Origin: JBBRBB01 sp038206235
GTDB taxonomy: Bacteria > Bacteroidota > Bacteroidia > Chitinophagales > Chitinophagaceae
Direction of reading: 5' to 3'
NCBI GenBank assembly: GCA_038206235.1
Contig: JBBRBB010000004.1
Coordinates: 124,001 to 188,000, forward strand
Length of the DNA: 64,000 nt
Made by a program: the position numbers and the translations under genes
Notes under the pieces: model-generated
What the model was told of the DNA's origin: nothing
Databases searched by the model: none
Seen by the model: the letters and a program-made list of their open reading frames with translations, nothing else
Part shown: positions 27,593-35,354 of the stretch, piece after piece
Numbering within the stretch: the first letter of the stretch is position 1
Layout of the letters: every line of letters starts with the position of its first letter

Positions 27593-28075
27593 TTATTTGT
27601 CACCAGCACGTGCATTCAAATCTTTTAAGGCAAAAATAATTTCAGCACAAAAAGGATTTTTAATATGCACTAATAACGAATTGAGTATTTCCATATCATC
27701 TATCATTGCGATGCCATCTTCTTTTATGATAGAACCATCATTATATTTCCAAAACCAAAAATCGAATTTCCGTTTTCTTGCCAGGTGCCGCTCATCGGCA
27801 CTGTCACATACATATACTGCTACATTTTCACCCCGCCTGAAAAAAGTTTTGAATACATCAACAATAGTTATTCCTATCTGTTCATCTGCATAAACTTCAT
27901 CGGCATCACCTTCAAGCACATCAATATTAAAAGAGTAAACATTGGAAGCTATGTGCGGGTAGCTTGCAAACATGTAACTATAGTCAAGGAAATAAATATG
28001 GTAAGTAATGCCCTGATTAGTTTTAAATTGATAGGAGAAATTGTCAGCTTCCGTTAGCGGATAAGGGTTTAACAA
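27593..28075 (-). CDS. DUF6169-like protein
   Basis: A 160-residue protein beginning at a TTG codon (MLNPYPLTEADNFSYQFKTN) that lies 32 bases inside the end of the upstream small gene. Motifs YHIYFLDYSYMF, DEQIGITIVDVFKTFF, YVCDSADERHLARKRKFDFW and a C-terminal FCAEIIFAL fit my recollection of DUF6169, a Bacteroidota family usually paired with a small basic protein. The function is unknown; a toxin-antitoxin-like role is possible from the pairing. Confidence 0.75.
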   Translation of the reverse strand: MLNPYPLTEADNFSYQFKTNQGITYHIYFLDYSYMFASYPHIASNVYSFNIDVLEGDADEVYADEQIGITIVDVFKTFFRRGENVAVYVCDSADERHLARKRKFDFWFWKYNDGSIIKEDGIAMIDDMEILNSLLVHIKNPFCAEIIFALKDLNARAGDK

Positions 28076-28217
28076 ACTTGTATTTGTTTTTTAAATCAGA
28101 AATCTTACCTCCATTCTTCAAATGCTCATGAATAGCTTTTTTATCTTCCAGCATTTTTTTGAAAATAGAAGCACCTTTTGAATTGAGTTTATTTTTTATG
28201 GTTTTTGTCTTTTCCAT
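28044..28217 (-). CDS. Small basic protein paired with the DUF6169-like gene
   Basis: 57 residues from the ATG at 28217 (MEKTKTIKNKLNSKGASIFK), lysine-rich, then KKMLEDKKAIHEHLKNGGKI. The size, basic character and 32-base overlap with the next gene suggest a coupled pair, possibly antitoxin-like. It is preceded by vsr fragment V4, whose promoter box could drive both genes. Confidence 0.65.
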   Translation of the reverse strand: MEKTKTIKNKLNSKGASIFKKMLEDKKAIHEHLKNGGKISDLKNKYKFVKPLSANGS

Positions 28218-28267
28218 ATTCACAAATTTACAAAAATTCATTGATTGATTAAAGTAAAAAACAATTG

Positions 28268-28399
28268 TATAAAAACTTCCTCACCAGCATTTCAGGTTTT
28301 GTGCTTGTGCTGCGTATGCGGCTCATCCCGAAATTATCGGGATAGCTGCGCTGTTCTTTGGTATGCACGACTTGTCCCGCCAACGGCCGGATCTGCCAT
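28268..28399 (-). pseudogene. vsr 5' fragment V4 with two palindromic inserts
   Basis: It starts ATGGCAGAT, is interrupted by CCGGCCGTTGGCGGGACAAG, resumes GTGCATACCAAAGAACAGCG, is interrupted again by a palindrome (28325-28343), then continues through MSRIRSTSTKPEMLVRKFL and ends. Both inserts break the reading frame. A TATATTTG box lies at 28409-28416 (plus coordinates), nine bases before the ATG. Confidence 0.88.
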
Positions 28400-28606
28400 A
28401 GTAATATACAAATATAAATCCGTATGCCCAATCAGGGTAACAGTGAATACGAGGAGTATATAGTAGAAGCATAGTAAGAGTATATCAATTTATGCCGCCT
28501 GCAAAAACCTCATTTTGCGAAATCGTTATTATTTATACTCAGCTAATCTTATTTACCCCAATGCCAATTTATTAAGCGTATGTTTGTTGATAATAAAAAA
28601 AACATT

Positions 28607-29650
28607 ATGTCATCCACTAAAGCCTACGCAGCCCTCAGCGCCACCACACCGGTGGTACCCTTTACTATTGATAGAAGAGCTCCCAAACCACATGATGTAC
28701 AGATAGAAATTCTTTACTGCGGCGTGTGCCACAGCGATCTGCACTTTGCCCGTAATGATTGGGGCATGACAGTTTACCCCATCGTTCCCGGTCATGAGAT
28801 AGTGGGCCGGGTAACAGCAGTAGGAGATCATGTAAAAAAATTCAAAGCAGGCGACATTGCGGGCATAGGCTGCCTGGTCGATAGCTGCCGGGAATGTGAT
28901 AATTGCGCAGCAGGGCTGGAACAATATTGCGCCGGCGGTGCGGTGTTCAGCTACAATGGTAATGAACGCGATGGCAGCGGCAATACCTATGGCGGCTACA
29001 GCAAATCCATACTGGCTCACGAAGATTTTGTGCTGAAGATTTCCGATAAACTTCCCTTAGATGCGGTGGCGCCATTGCTTTGTGCCGGCATTACCACCTA
29101 CTCTCCGCTGCGCTACTGGAAGGTGGGCAAAGGAACAAGAGTGGGCGTTTTAGGATTGGGTGGTCTTGGCCACATGGCCGTAAAACTGGCTGTGTCCATG
29201 GGTGCCGAGGTAACCATGCTCAGTCATACCGCATCCAAAGAAGGCGATGCAAAAAGATTGGGAGCACACAAATTTGTATTGACCACTGATGAAGAACAAA
29301 TAAATGCAATGACAGGGTATTTTGATTTTATACTGGATACCGTCTCTGCTGAACATGATTATAATTTTTATCTGGGCCTGCTGCGTACCAATGGAACGAT
29401 GGTATGTGTGGGTGTGCCACCAACCCCGGCACAGATACCTGCCATGAACGTAATCTTTGGACGAAAAAGTTTTGCCGGCTCACTGATTGGCGGCATTCCG
29501 GAAACACAGGAAATGCTGGACTATTGTGCAGCACATAATATTGTAAGTGATGTGGAAGTAATTGCCATGAAAAATATTAATGAAGCGTATGAGCGAATGC
29601 TGAAAGGAGATGTACGCTACCGTTTTGTGATAGATATGGCAACGCTGTAA
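28607..29650 (+). CDS. Zinc-dependent alcohol dehydrogenase (cinnamyl alcohol dehydrogenase-like)
   Basis: A 347-residue NAD(P)-dependent medium-chain dehydrogenase. Catalytic zinc site: CGVCHSDLH (about residue 38) and PGHEIVGRV. Structural zinc: CRECDNCAAGLEQYC (about residues 92-106). Cofactor site: VGVLGLGGLGHMAVKLAVSM (about residues 172-191). It belongs with the YahK/CAD-like aldehyde reductases that reduce aldehydes to alcohols in the cytoplasm. It ends at a strong terminator. Confidence 0.93.
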   Translation: MSSTKAYAALSATTPVVPFTIDRRAPKPHDVQIEILYCGVCHSDLHFARNDWGMTVYPIVPGHEIVGRVTAVGDHVKKFKAGDIAGIGCLVDSCRECDNCAAGLEQYCAGGAVFSYNGNERDGSGNTYGGYSKSILAHEDFVLKISDKLPLDAVAPLLCAGITTYSPLRYWKVGKGTRVGVLGLGGLGHMAVKLAVSMGAEVTMLSHTASKEGDAKRLGAHKFVLTTDEEQINAMTGYFDFILDTVSAEHDYNFYLGLLRTNGTMVCVGVPPTPAQIPAMNVIFGRKSFAGSLIGGIPETQEMLDYCAAHNIVSDVEVIAMKNINEAYERMLKGDVRYRFVIDMATL

Positions 29651-29680
29651 AAAAATAAATTCCTTTGTATTAGTATATAA

Positions 29681-29720
29681 AGAGAAGACAGTTTTCCAGA
29701 AAGCAGTCTTCTCTTTTTTT
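29681..29720 (+). terminator. Rho-independent terminator after the alcohol dehydrogenase
   Basis: AGAGAAGAC and GTCTTCTCT pair around a 16-base loop and are followed by a seven-T run, 30 bases past the stop codon. Confidence 0.85.
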
Positions 29721-29873
29721 GTTACAACCGATAAGGCTTCGAATCTTTTTACATGAAAAAGTATTCACCCGGTTTCAGCTTACATTCCCGGATGTAATAA
29801 TTTTCCAGTCCTCTTTTTTTGCCTTTGCTGCTTTGGCATCATTGGGAATATTGACGTTAATTTTATTCAGCTA

Positions 29874-30166
29874 CTATTCGGTTCTGGTTTTATGTATTAC
29901 AAGATATTTGCAGTTAGTATGTCCATGCCAGAAACATCCGTGAATAAAGATTACGGTTTTGTATTTTGGTAAAACAAGGTCGGGTTTACCAGGCAGGGTT
30001 TTATCATGGAGTTTGTAACGAAAGTCATTTGCATGCAAAAACTTACGCACTAACATTTCAGGCTTTGTGTTTGTGCTGCGTATGCGGCTCATCCCGATAG
30101 CTATCGGGATAGCTGCGGGTTGCTTTGGAGTGCACGACTTGTCCCGCCAACGGCGGGATCTGCCAT
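29874..30166 (-). pseudogene. vsr 5' fragment V5 (longest) with two palindromic inserts
   Basis: It starts ATGGCAGAT, carries CCCGCCGTTGGCGGGACAAG then CCGATAGCTATCGG-type inserts, and continues MSRIRSTNTKPEMLVRKFLH through LPGKPDLVLPKYKTV, IFIHGCFWHGHTNC and KTRTE before a stop at 29874. It retains the metal aspartate and HGCFWHGH, but the C-terminal third is lost and the inserts shift the frame. Its promoter box TAATTTTG (plus 30173-30180) and neighbouring bases resemble those of V1. Confidence 0.9.
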
Positions 30167-30197
30167 AAAGCGCAAAATTATATTGTAGTTTTGCTTT

Positions 30198-30488
30198 ATG
30201 GATAACAGGCAAAAAATATTATCAACGCTTCGTAAAGCAAAGCCGGAACTGGAAAAAAAATATTGCGTAAAAACCCTTGCTTTATTCGGCTCTTATAGTC
30301 GCAATGAAGCTGTGCCTGAAAGTGACATTGATGTGATGGTAGAGTTTACTAAACCTATCGGTATTCGCTTTATAGACCTTGCAGATGAACTGGAAGAAAT
30401 CCTTCTCCATAAGGTGGATCTTGTTTCAAGGAAAGCCATTAAGCCAAAATATTTCCTCCATATAGAACCTCAGCTTATTTATGTCTGA
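30198..30488 (+). CDS. MNT-type nucleotidyltransferase (antitoxin of HEPN/MNT pair)
   Basis: A 96-residue minimal nucleotidyltransferase. ALFGSYSRNEAVPESDIDVM (about residues 28-47) carries the GSxSR and SDID catalytic pattern. MNT proteins of this kind transfer nucleotides to the partner HEPN toxin and silence it. The stop overlaps the HEPN start by eight bases. Confidence 0.92.
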   Translation: MDNRQKILSTLRKAKPELEKKYCVKTLALFGSYSRNEAVPESDIDVMVEFTKPIGIRFIDLADELEEILLHKVDLVSRKAIKPKYFLHIEPQLIYV

Positions 30489-30822
30489 AAGAGATATTAA
30501 ATTATTGCTTGAAGATATAGTTGAGGCAATAAGAAAAATACTTTATTATACTAAGGGAATGACTTTCGATGACTTTATGGATGACAGTAAAACTATTGAC
30601 GCAGTTGTAAGAAATTTTGGAATAATAGGAGAAGCGGCAAATAAAATATCCAATGATTTTCGCATCGCACATCCTAAAATAGAATGGCACCGGATACGCG
30701 GCTTTCGCAACCGCATTGTTCATGAATATTTTGACATAGACTATGAGATGGTTTGGCAGATAAAGGAAGAAAATTTGCGTGAACTTGAAGAAAAAATAAA
30801 TTTATTGCTTACTGAATTGTAG
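30481..30822 (+). CDS. HEPN (DUF86) toxin-like RNase
   Basis: A 113-residue HEPN protein with the RNase motif GFRNRIVHEYFDID (the R-x4-H type, about residues 78-91). It overlaps the nucleotidyltransferase gene by eight bases, the standard MNT/HEPN layout. It would cleave RNA unless modified by its partner. It abuts vsr fragment V6. Confidence 0.92.
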   Translation: MSERDIKLLLEDIVEAIRKILYYTKGMTFDDFMDDSKTIDAVVRNFGIIGEAANKISNDFRIAHPKIEWHRIRGFRNRIVHEYFDIDYEMVWQIKEENLRELEEKINLLLTEL

Positions 30823-30823
30823 T

Positions 30824-30892
30824 TTTTGTGTTTGTGCTGTGTATGCGGCTCATTTGGTAGCTGCGCTGTTTTTTGGTATGGACATCTGCCAT
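30824..30892 (-). pseudogene. vsr 5' fragment V6 (23 codons)
   Basis: It encodes MADVHTKKQRSYQMSRIHST then NTK and ends within a few codons. It begins at an ATG behind TAACTTTA. Its truncation point abuts the stop codon of the HEPN gene on the other strand. Confidence 0.85.
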
Positions 30893-30913
30893 AAGTAAAG
30901 TTACTATGTTGCA

Positions 30914-30970
30914 GAGATTGCCACACCCAATAGCAAACACACAAGGCTATGTATCGGGTTCGCAATGACG
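30914..30970. repeat. REP-like element between vsr fragments V6 and V7
   Basis: GAGATTGCCACA and TTCGCAATGACG ends, as at 27445-27499, with a different central sequence. Confidence 0.7.
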
Positions 30971-30976
30971 TGAATG

Positions 30977-31088
30977 AATTTCAGGCTTTGTGTTTGTGCT
31001 GCGTATGCGGCTCATCCCGAAATTATCGGGATAGCTGCGCTGTTCTTTGGTGTGCACGACTTGTCCCGCCAACGGCGGGATCTGCCAT
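30977..31088 (-). pseudogene. vsr 5' fragment V7 with two palindromic inserts
   Basis: Same structure as V4: ATGGCAGAT, an insert with CCCGCC/GGCGGG arms (31063-31080), GTGCACACCAAAGAACAGCG, an insert with ATCCCGA/TCGGGAT arms (31014-31032), then MSRIRSTNTKPE and truncation at the REP-like element. Confidence 0.88.
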
Positions 31089-31151
31089 AGGATAAAGTTA
31101 ACAACGATAACTTTGTAATATAGCCCGCGGGAGAAATCAGATGAGAAAGAC

Positions 31152-31586
31152 CTATGCCCTATGATAATCACCTCTCCAGTTTTCAATTGCCTTTTTTATC
31201 TCTTCGGCTTTTAATTTTTCATTGGCAGCACGTTGAGCCAGAGGTACAAACTCAGTATCGTTAGCAAACCGCAATGCTATAACCTGGCTCATGGTTAACC
31301 GGCTGTCTAATGGCTTGCCCGTGAGCACTAAATGTCTAAGATTTTCTTCGGCACGTATTGCTCTGTCCTGGGCTTTAAGAGCAAATGACCTTGCGAAGAA
31401 AGTTAATAATAATAATCCCAGGCTAAGCCCTAATACAACAGATGCATTTATACGCCCACTCTCCATATGTATTGCCTTATATAAATTATAGCATGCAGCA
31501 ACTAAACAACAAATAACAAGCATGTAAAGTACAAAGTGATACAACGGAATGAACTTTCTGTGGTTCTTATAATTTTGATTTTCCAT
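31152..31586 (-). CDS. DUF6526-like membrane protein
   Basis: A 144-residue protein with two membrane segments (residues about 15-36 and 49-67) followed by a long charged helix: SFALKAQDRAIRAEENLRHL, then MSQVIALRFANDTEFVPLAQ and a conserved-looking WRGDYHRA end. It matches my memory of DUF6526, a Bacteroidota family of unknown role. Confidence 0.75.
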   Translation of the reverse strand: MENQNYKNHRKFIPLYHFVLYMLVICCLVAACYNLYKAIHMESGRINASVVLGLSLGLLLLTFFARSFALKAQDRAIRAEENLRHLVLTGKPLDSRLTMSQVIALRFANDTEFVPLAQRAANEKLKAEEIKKAIENWRGDYHRA

Positions 31587-31752
31587 GATGTAAAAAGTTT
31601 TAAGTTACATTTTTTAAGCTGATGTAAGGTATACATTTTTCAAACTCTGCTTTATAGGAAATAATATCCGCATTAAAACAGGAATATCACCTGGAATAAT
31701 GATAAAGAAAATGCAGAAGCTTATAAATTAACCCTAAACAAAGAAGTGTTTA

Positions 31753-32517
31753 TTAAACTGACGGACTCACACACGTCCACCCACCATCAATAACCAGAGT
31801 TTGACCCGTTATATGCCCTGATGCAGGAGATACAAAAAATAATGCTGCATTTACAATGTCTTCCACGTGTGCGGGCTTGCCCATTGGTGTTACTTTGCTC
31901 CATGTGTCTTCATAGGTTGAGTCTTCTGTTGTTCGTTCGGTTAATGTAGCACCGGGAGCAATGGCATTGACCGATATTTTATGGGGTGATAAACTTACCA
32001 CCAAACTTTTCGCAAGCATTTCTATGGCTGCCTTCGTAATTCCATAAGCTTCCAAATCTTTAAAAGCCTGATGACCTGTAACTGATGATGTAAACAAGAT
32101 GTTTCCACCACTTTGTTGTAGTATCATTTGATTCGCTGCAGCCTGCGCCAAAAAGAAAGTGCCTTTAATATTCAGGTTAAGCACTTTGTTCAACTGCTCT
32201 TCTGTGTATGTAAAGAAATCACCGAATATAGTAATGCCTGCATTCGCAATTGCAATGTTGAGCTTGCCAAAATTTTTAACGGCTTCTGCAACCAAACTTT
32301 GAACAAATGAAACGTTTGATGCATCGCCGGCAATTGCAATACATTTACCACCTTCATTACTGATTGCCGAAGCAGCTTTTATTGCAAGCTCTTCGTTCAT
32401 ATCATTCAAAATTACACATGCGCCGTGCAACGCCAGGGCTTTTGCAATTCCAAAACCAATGCCTTGTCCGGCACCGGTTACAATAACAACCTGTTGTTTG
32501 AATTGGTTTGATAACAT
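31753..32517 (-). CDS. SDR family oxidoreductase of the sugar-acid cluster
   Basis: A 254-residue short-chain dehydrogenase. Cofactor motif TGAGQGIGFGIA (residues 15-26), NAG motif IANAG, catalytic Ser in TSSVTGH and YGITK (Tyr and Lys, about residue 158), and C-terminal GHITGQTLVIDGGWT. In this cluster it could oxidise the free sugar to its lactone, or a later keto-deoxy acid. It is the last gene of the minus-strand cluster. Confidence 0.92.
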   Translation of the reverse strand: MLSNQFKQQVVIVTGAGQGIGFGIAKALALHGACVILNDMNEELAIKAASAISNEGGKCIAIAGDASNVSFVQSLVAEAVKNFGKLNIAIANAGITIFGDFFTYTEEQLNKVLNLNIKGTFFLAQAAANQMILQQSGGNILFTSSVTGHQAFKDLEAYGITKAAIEMLAKSLVVSLSPHKISVNAIAPGATLTERTTEDSTYEDTWSKVTPMGKPAHVEDIVNAALFFVSPASGHITGQTLVIDGGWTCVSPSV

Positions 32518-32614
32518 TAATGTTAGATTTAAAAATTGAAACCAATATTGCCCTGTCCTTTCGGGCAGGGAAAATCAAATCTTATATTTATTCCCCTTTA
32601 GGGGTTAGGGGTTT

Positions 32615-34330
32615 CTAATGCGAATCCCTCTCTATCTTACTTCCGCTCATTCCTTTCAAAAAATTAAAGTCGGCGCCTAAATGCGCCTGCTCTACATGTT
32701 GCTGATACAAATAAACATATCCGCGCTGCGCATAAATGTTTGAGTCATTGAATTTGGATTTACGCTTTTGAATTTCATCATCAGAGATTTCTAATTGTAA
32801 CAAACGCTTTGGAACATCCAATGTAATTTCATCACCATCCTGAACAATGGCAAGAGTGCCGCCAACTGCCGCTTCAGGAGACACATGCAGCACAACAGTT
32901 CCGAAACCGGTTCCGCTCATTCTTCCGTCAGAAATTCGTATCATATCTGTTACTCCTTTTTCAAGCAGCTTCTTCGGCAAATTCATGTTGCCAACTTCGG
33001 GCATACCGGGATAACCTTTCGGACCCACATTCTTTAAAACGAGAATACTGTTTGCATCAACATCCAAATCATCGTTATCAAGGCGTTCTTTATAATCTTC
33101 TATATTTTCAAACACAACTGCCTTTCCTCTGTGCTGCATCAAACGCAGACTTGCAGCCGATGGTTTTAAAACAGCACCGCCTTCACAAAGATTTCCTTTC
33201 AATACAATCACGCCAGACATTGTGTTGAATGGCTTATCAATTGAACCAATCACGTCCCTGTTATAACATTCACTCAATTTGTAATTTTCTGAAATTGTTT
33301 TTCCATTTGCAGTAATGCAATCATTATGCAACACATCTTTCAACTCTTTCAGCACTGCACCCAATCCACCTGCATAAAAAAGGTCTTCCATGAAATATGC
33401 ACCTGATGGTTGCAGGTTTGCAATTAAAGGAACAGATGCAGAATATTTATCAAATTCTTCCAGCTCCAAATCAACCCCAATCCTTTTTGCAATTGCCAAT
33501 AAATGAATCACAAAATTGGTAGAGCCGCCAATCGCTGCATTGGTGATGATGGCATTTATAAAAGCTTTCTTGATTAAGATATCTGATGGATTTACATCTT
33601 CACGAACCATCTCGACAATTCTTCTGCCGCTCATTTGCGCCAACACTTTTCTGCGTGCATCAGCAGCGGGTATCGCTGCATTATCTGGCAATGATAAACC
33701 CAAGGCTTCCACCATACATGCCATTGACGATGCCGTACCCATTACAGCGCAGTGTCCGCGGCTTCTGCACATGCTTGCTTCTATAGTGAGTAACTGGTCA
33801 TCATCAATTTTTTTTAAACGATGCATTTCATTGTAACGCCACACATCGGTTGTACCAATAGCAAGGCCTTGGTGTCTTCCTGTTAACATCGCACCACCAG
33901 ACACAACAATTGTTGGAATATTCACACTGCATGCACCCATCACCAGCGCAGGTGTTGTTTTATCGCATCCGCAAAGAAGCACCACGCCATCTAAAGGATT
34001 TGCCCTGATTGATTCTTCCACGTCCATGCTTACTAAATTTCGATAAAGCATGGCAGTGGGTTTAATCAGTGTTTCACCCAGCGACATCACCGGGAATTCA
34101 ACAGGAAATCCGCCTGCTTCATAAATGCCATTCTTCACCGATTGCGCCAGCTCCCTGAAATGTGCGTTGCATGGCGTTAGTTCGCTCCATGTGTTGCAAA
34201 TTCCTATCACGGGTTTGCCGTTGAATTCGTCTGCGGGAATTCCCTGGTTTTTCATCCATGCACGATAGATGAAACCGTCTTTTCCTTTTCTGCCAAACCA
34301 TTTCTGGCTTCTTAGTTCTTTCGTTTTCAT
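32615..34330 (-). CDS. IlvD/Edd family sugar-acid dehydratase
   Basis: A 571-residue iron-sulphur dehydratase. Cluster cysteines appear in ICNTWSELTPCNAHF (about residue 45), LLCGCDKTTPA (about residue 118) and ASMCRSRGHCAVMGTASSMA (about residue 190). The length and C-terminal blocks fit the arabonate/xylonate/gluconate dehydratase branch better than dihydroxy-acid dehydratase, and the neighbouring lactonase and SDR support this. It would convert an aldonic acid to a 2-keto-3-deoxy acid. Confidence 0.9.
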   Translation of the reverse strand: MKTKELRSQKWFGRKGKDGFIYRAWMKNQGIPADEFNGKPVIGICNTWSELTPCNAHFRELAQSVKNGIYEAGGFPVEFPVMSLGETLIKPTAMLYRNLVSMDVEESIRANPLDGVVLLCGCDKTTPALVMGACSVNIPTIVVSGGAMLTGRHQGLAIGTTDVWRYNEMHRLKKIDDDQLLTIEASMCRSRGHCAVMGTASSMACMVEALGLSLPDNAAIPAADARRKVLAQMSGRRIVEMVREDVNPSDILIKKAFINAIITNAAIGGSTNFVIHLLAIAKRIGVDLELEEFDKYSASVPLIANLQPSGAYFMEDLFYAGGLGAVLKELKDVLHNDCITANGKTISENYKLSECYNRDVIGSIDKPFNTMSGVIVLKGNLCEGGAVLKPSAASLRLMQHRGKAVVFENIEDYKERLDNDDLDVDANSILVLKNVGPKGYPGMPEVGNMNLPKKLLEKGVTDMIRISDGRMSGTGFGTVVLHVSPEAAVGGTLAIVQDGDEITLDVPKRLLQLEISDDEIQKRKSKFNDSNIYAQRGYVYLYQQHVEQAHLGADFNFLKGMSGSKIERDSH

Positions 34331-34386
34331 AAATGAAGTTTGGAAATGGTATGTAAGTTATGACAAGAATTTTTTTATGTACATCT

Positions 34387-34417
34387 AAACCTGTGAGGTC
34401 TTCAAGACCTCAGGTTT
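34387..34417. repeat. AAACCTGTGAGGTCTT palindrome between lactonase and dehydratase genes
   Basis: The arms AAACCTGTGAGGTCTT and AAGACCTCAGGTTT pair with one unpaired base in the arm. The core AAACCTGTGAGGT also occurs in the 37713-37745 palindrome of the same cluster. It may stabilise or attenuate the transcript; no T tract follows on the minus strand. Confidence 0.55.
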
Positions 34418-34451
34418 TGGAATGGTTTCTTAAGTCTCCCTTTAGGGAGAT

Positions 34452-35330
34452 TTAGAGGGTTTCATATTTCCTCTGCACCTGCCCCTCAGTATCCGTTTCT
34501 AAAATAAAAACATTTCCTGCCAATGGATATTCTTTTCTTTGCGCCGCATTTAATTCAAGTTGCGATGAAGTTACAAATAACAGATTCATTTTTTCACCGC
34601 CAAAACAACAACTCGTTGGGTGAGGAACAGGCAATAAAATTTTATCAATTAATTTTCCCTTTTTATTGAAACGCTTAATTTTTCCTTTGCCCCAAATGGT
34701 TATCCAAAAATTTTCTTCTTTATCCATGCACATTCCATCAGGGTATTCACCTTTTTCAAACTGTATAAAATTTCGTTCATTGTGTATTGTTCCATTTTCA
34801 ACATCATAATCATACAAGTAAATCGTTAGCCTGACTGTATCGGTTAAATAAAAAAGTGAGCCATTCAAACTCCAGTCCATACCATTTGGTATGTACATGC
34901 TTTCTTTAAGCACACTCAATTTTTTATTCTTATCAAGCTGATATAATTTTCCAAGAGGCTTATCTCCCTTGAATGTCATGGTGCCTGCAAGAAATCTGCC
35001 TGCAGGGTCAATAGCGCCGTCATTAAATCTCAAATCCGAATTTGAAGTATGAAGTTTTAATTCTGGTGGTATAGATAATTGTTGCTTGTCTTCATTCCAA
35101 AAACCAATCCCATCACGCAAACCCATGACAAGCTCGTTTGTATTTGTTAGTGCCAAAACACCCAACGGCTGACCAACATTAAATGAGCTTACTTTATCTG
35201 TGAGAAAATTATATTTATAATAATCGCCTTTTAATATATCAACGCTGTATAGCGTTTGCGTTTCAGTACACCACACAGGACCTTCGCCGTGCTGGAATTT
35301 GAAAGTGGTTATGGGTTCCGGCTTGAGCAA
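34452..35330 (-). CDS. SMP-30/gluconolactonase family sugar lactonase
   Basis: A 292-residue six-bladed propeller lactonase. Metal ligands are visible as E in FQHGEGPVWC (about residue 16), N in LRFNDGAIDPAGRFLAGTM (about residue 103), N in YIPNGMDWS (about residue 148) and D in EYPDGMCMD (about residue 198). It hydrolyses aldonolactones to aldonic acids, feeding the dehydratase downstream. It lies 24 bases after the GH31 gene, so they are probably co-transcribed. Confidence 0.92.
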   Translation of the reverse strand: MLKPEPITTFKFQHGEGPVWCTETQTLYSVDILKGDYYKYNFLTDKVSSFNVGQPLGVLALTNTNELVMGLRDGIGFWNEDKQQLSIPPELKLHTSNSDLRFNDGAIDPAGRFLAGTMTFKGDKPLGKLYQLDKNKKLSVLKESMYIPNGMDWSLNGSLFYLTDTVRLTIYLYDYDVENGTIHNERNFIQFEKGEYPDGMCMDKEENFWITIWGKGKIKRFNKKGKLIDKILLPVPHPTSCCFGGEKMNLLFVTSSQLELNAAQRKEYPLAGNVFILETDTEGQVQRKYETL

Positions 35331-35354
35331 TCTTTACAATTTTTCAATTTACAT

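Noticed and set aside
29874..30212. A 112-residue vsr gene with an alternative N-terminus
   Set aside because: The apparent start lies in a frame created by the palindromic inserts; the real vsr start at 30166 is out of frame with the rest, so it is a fragment.
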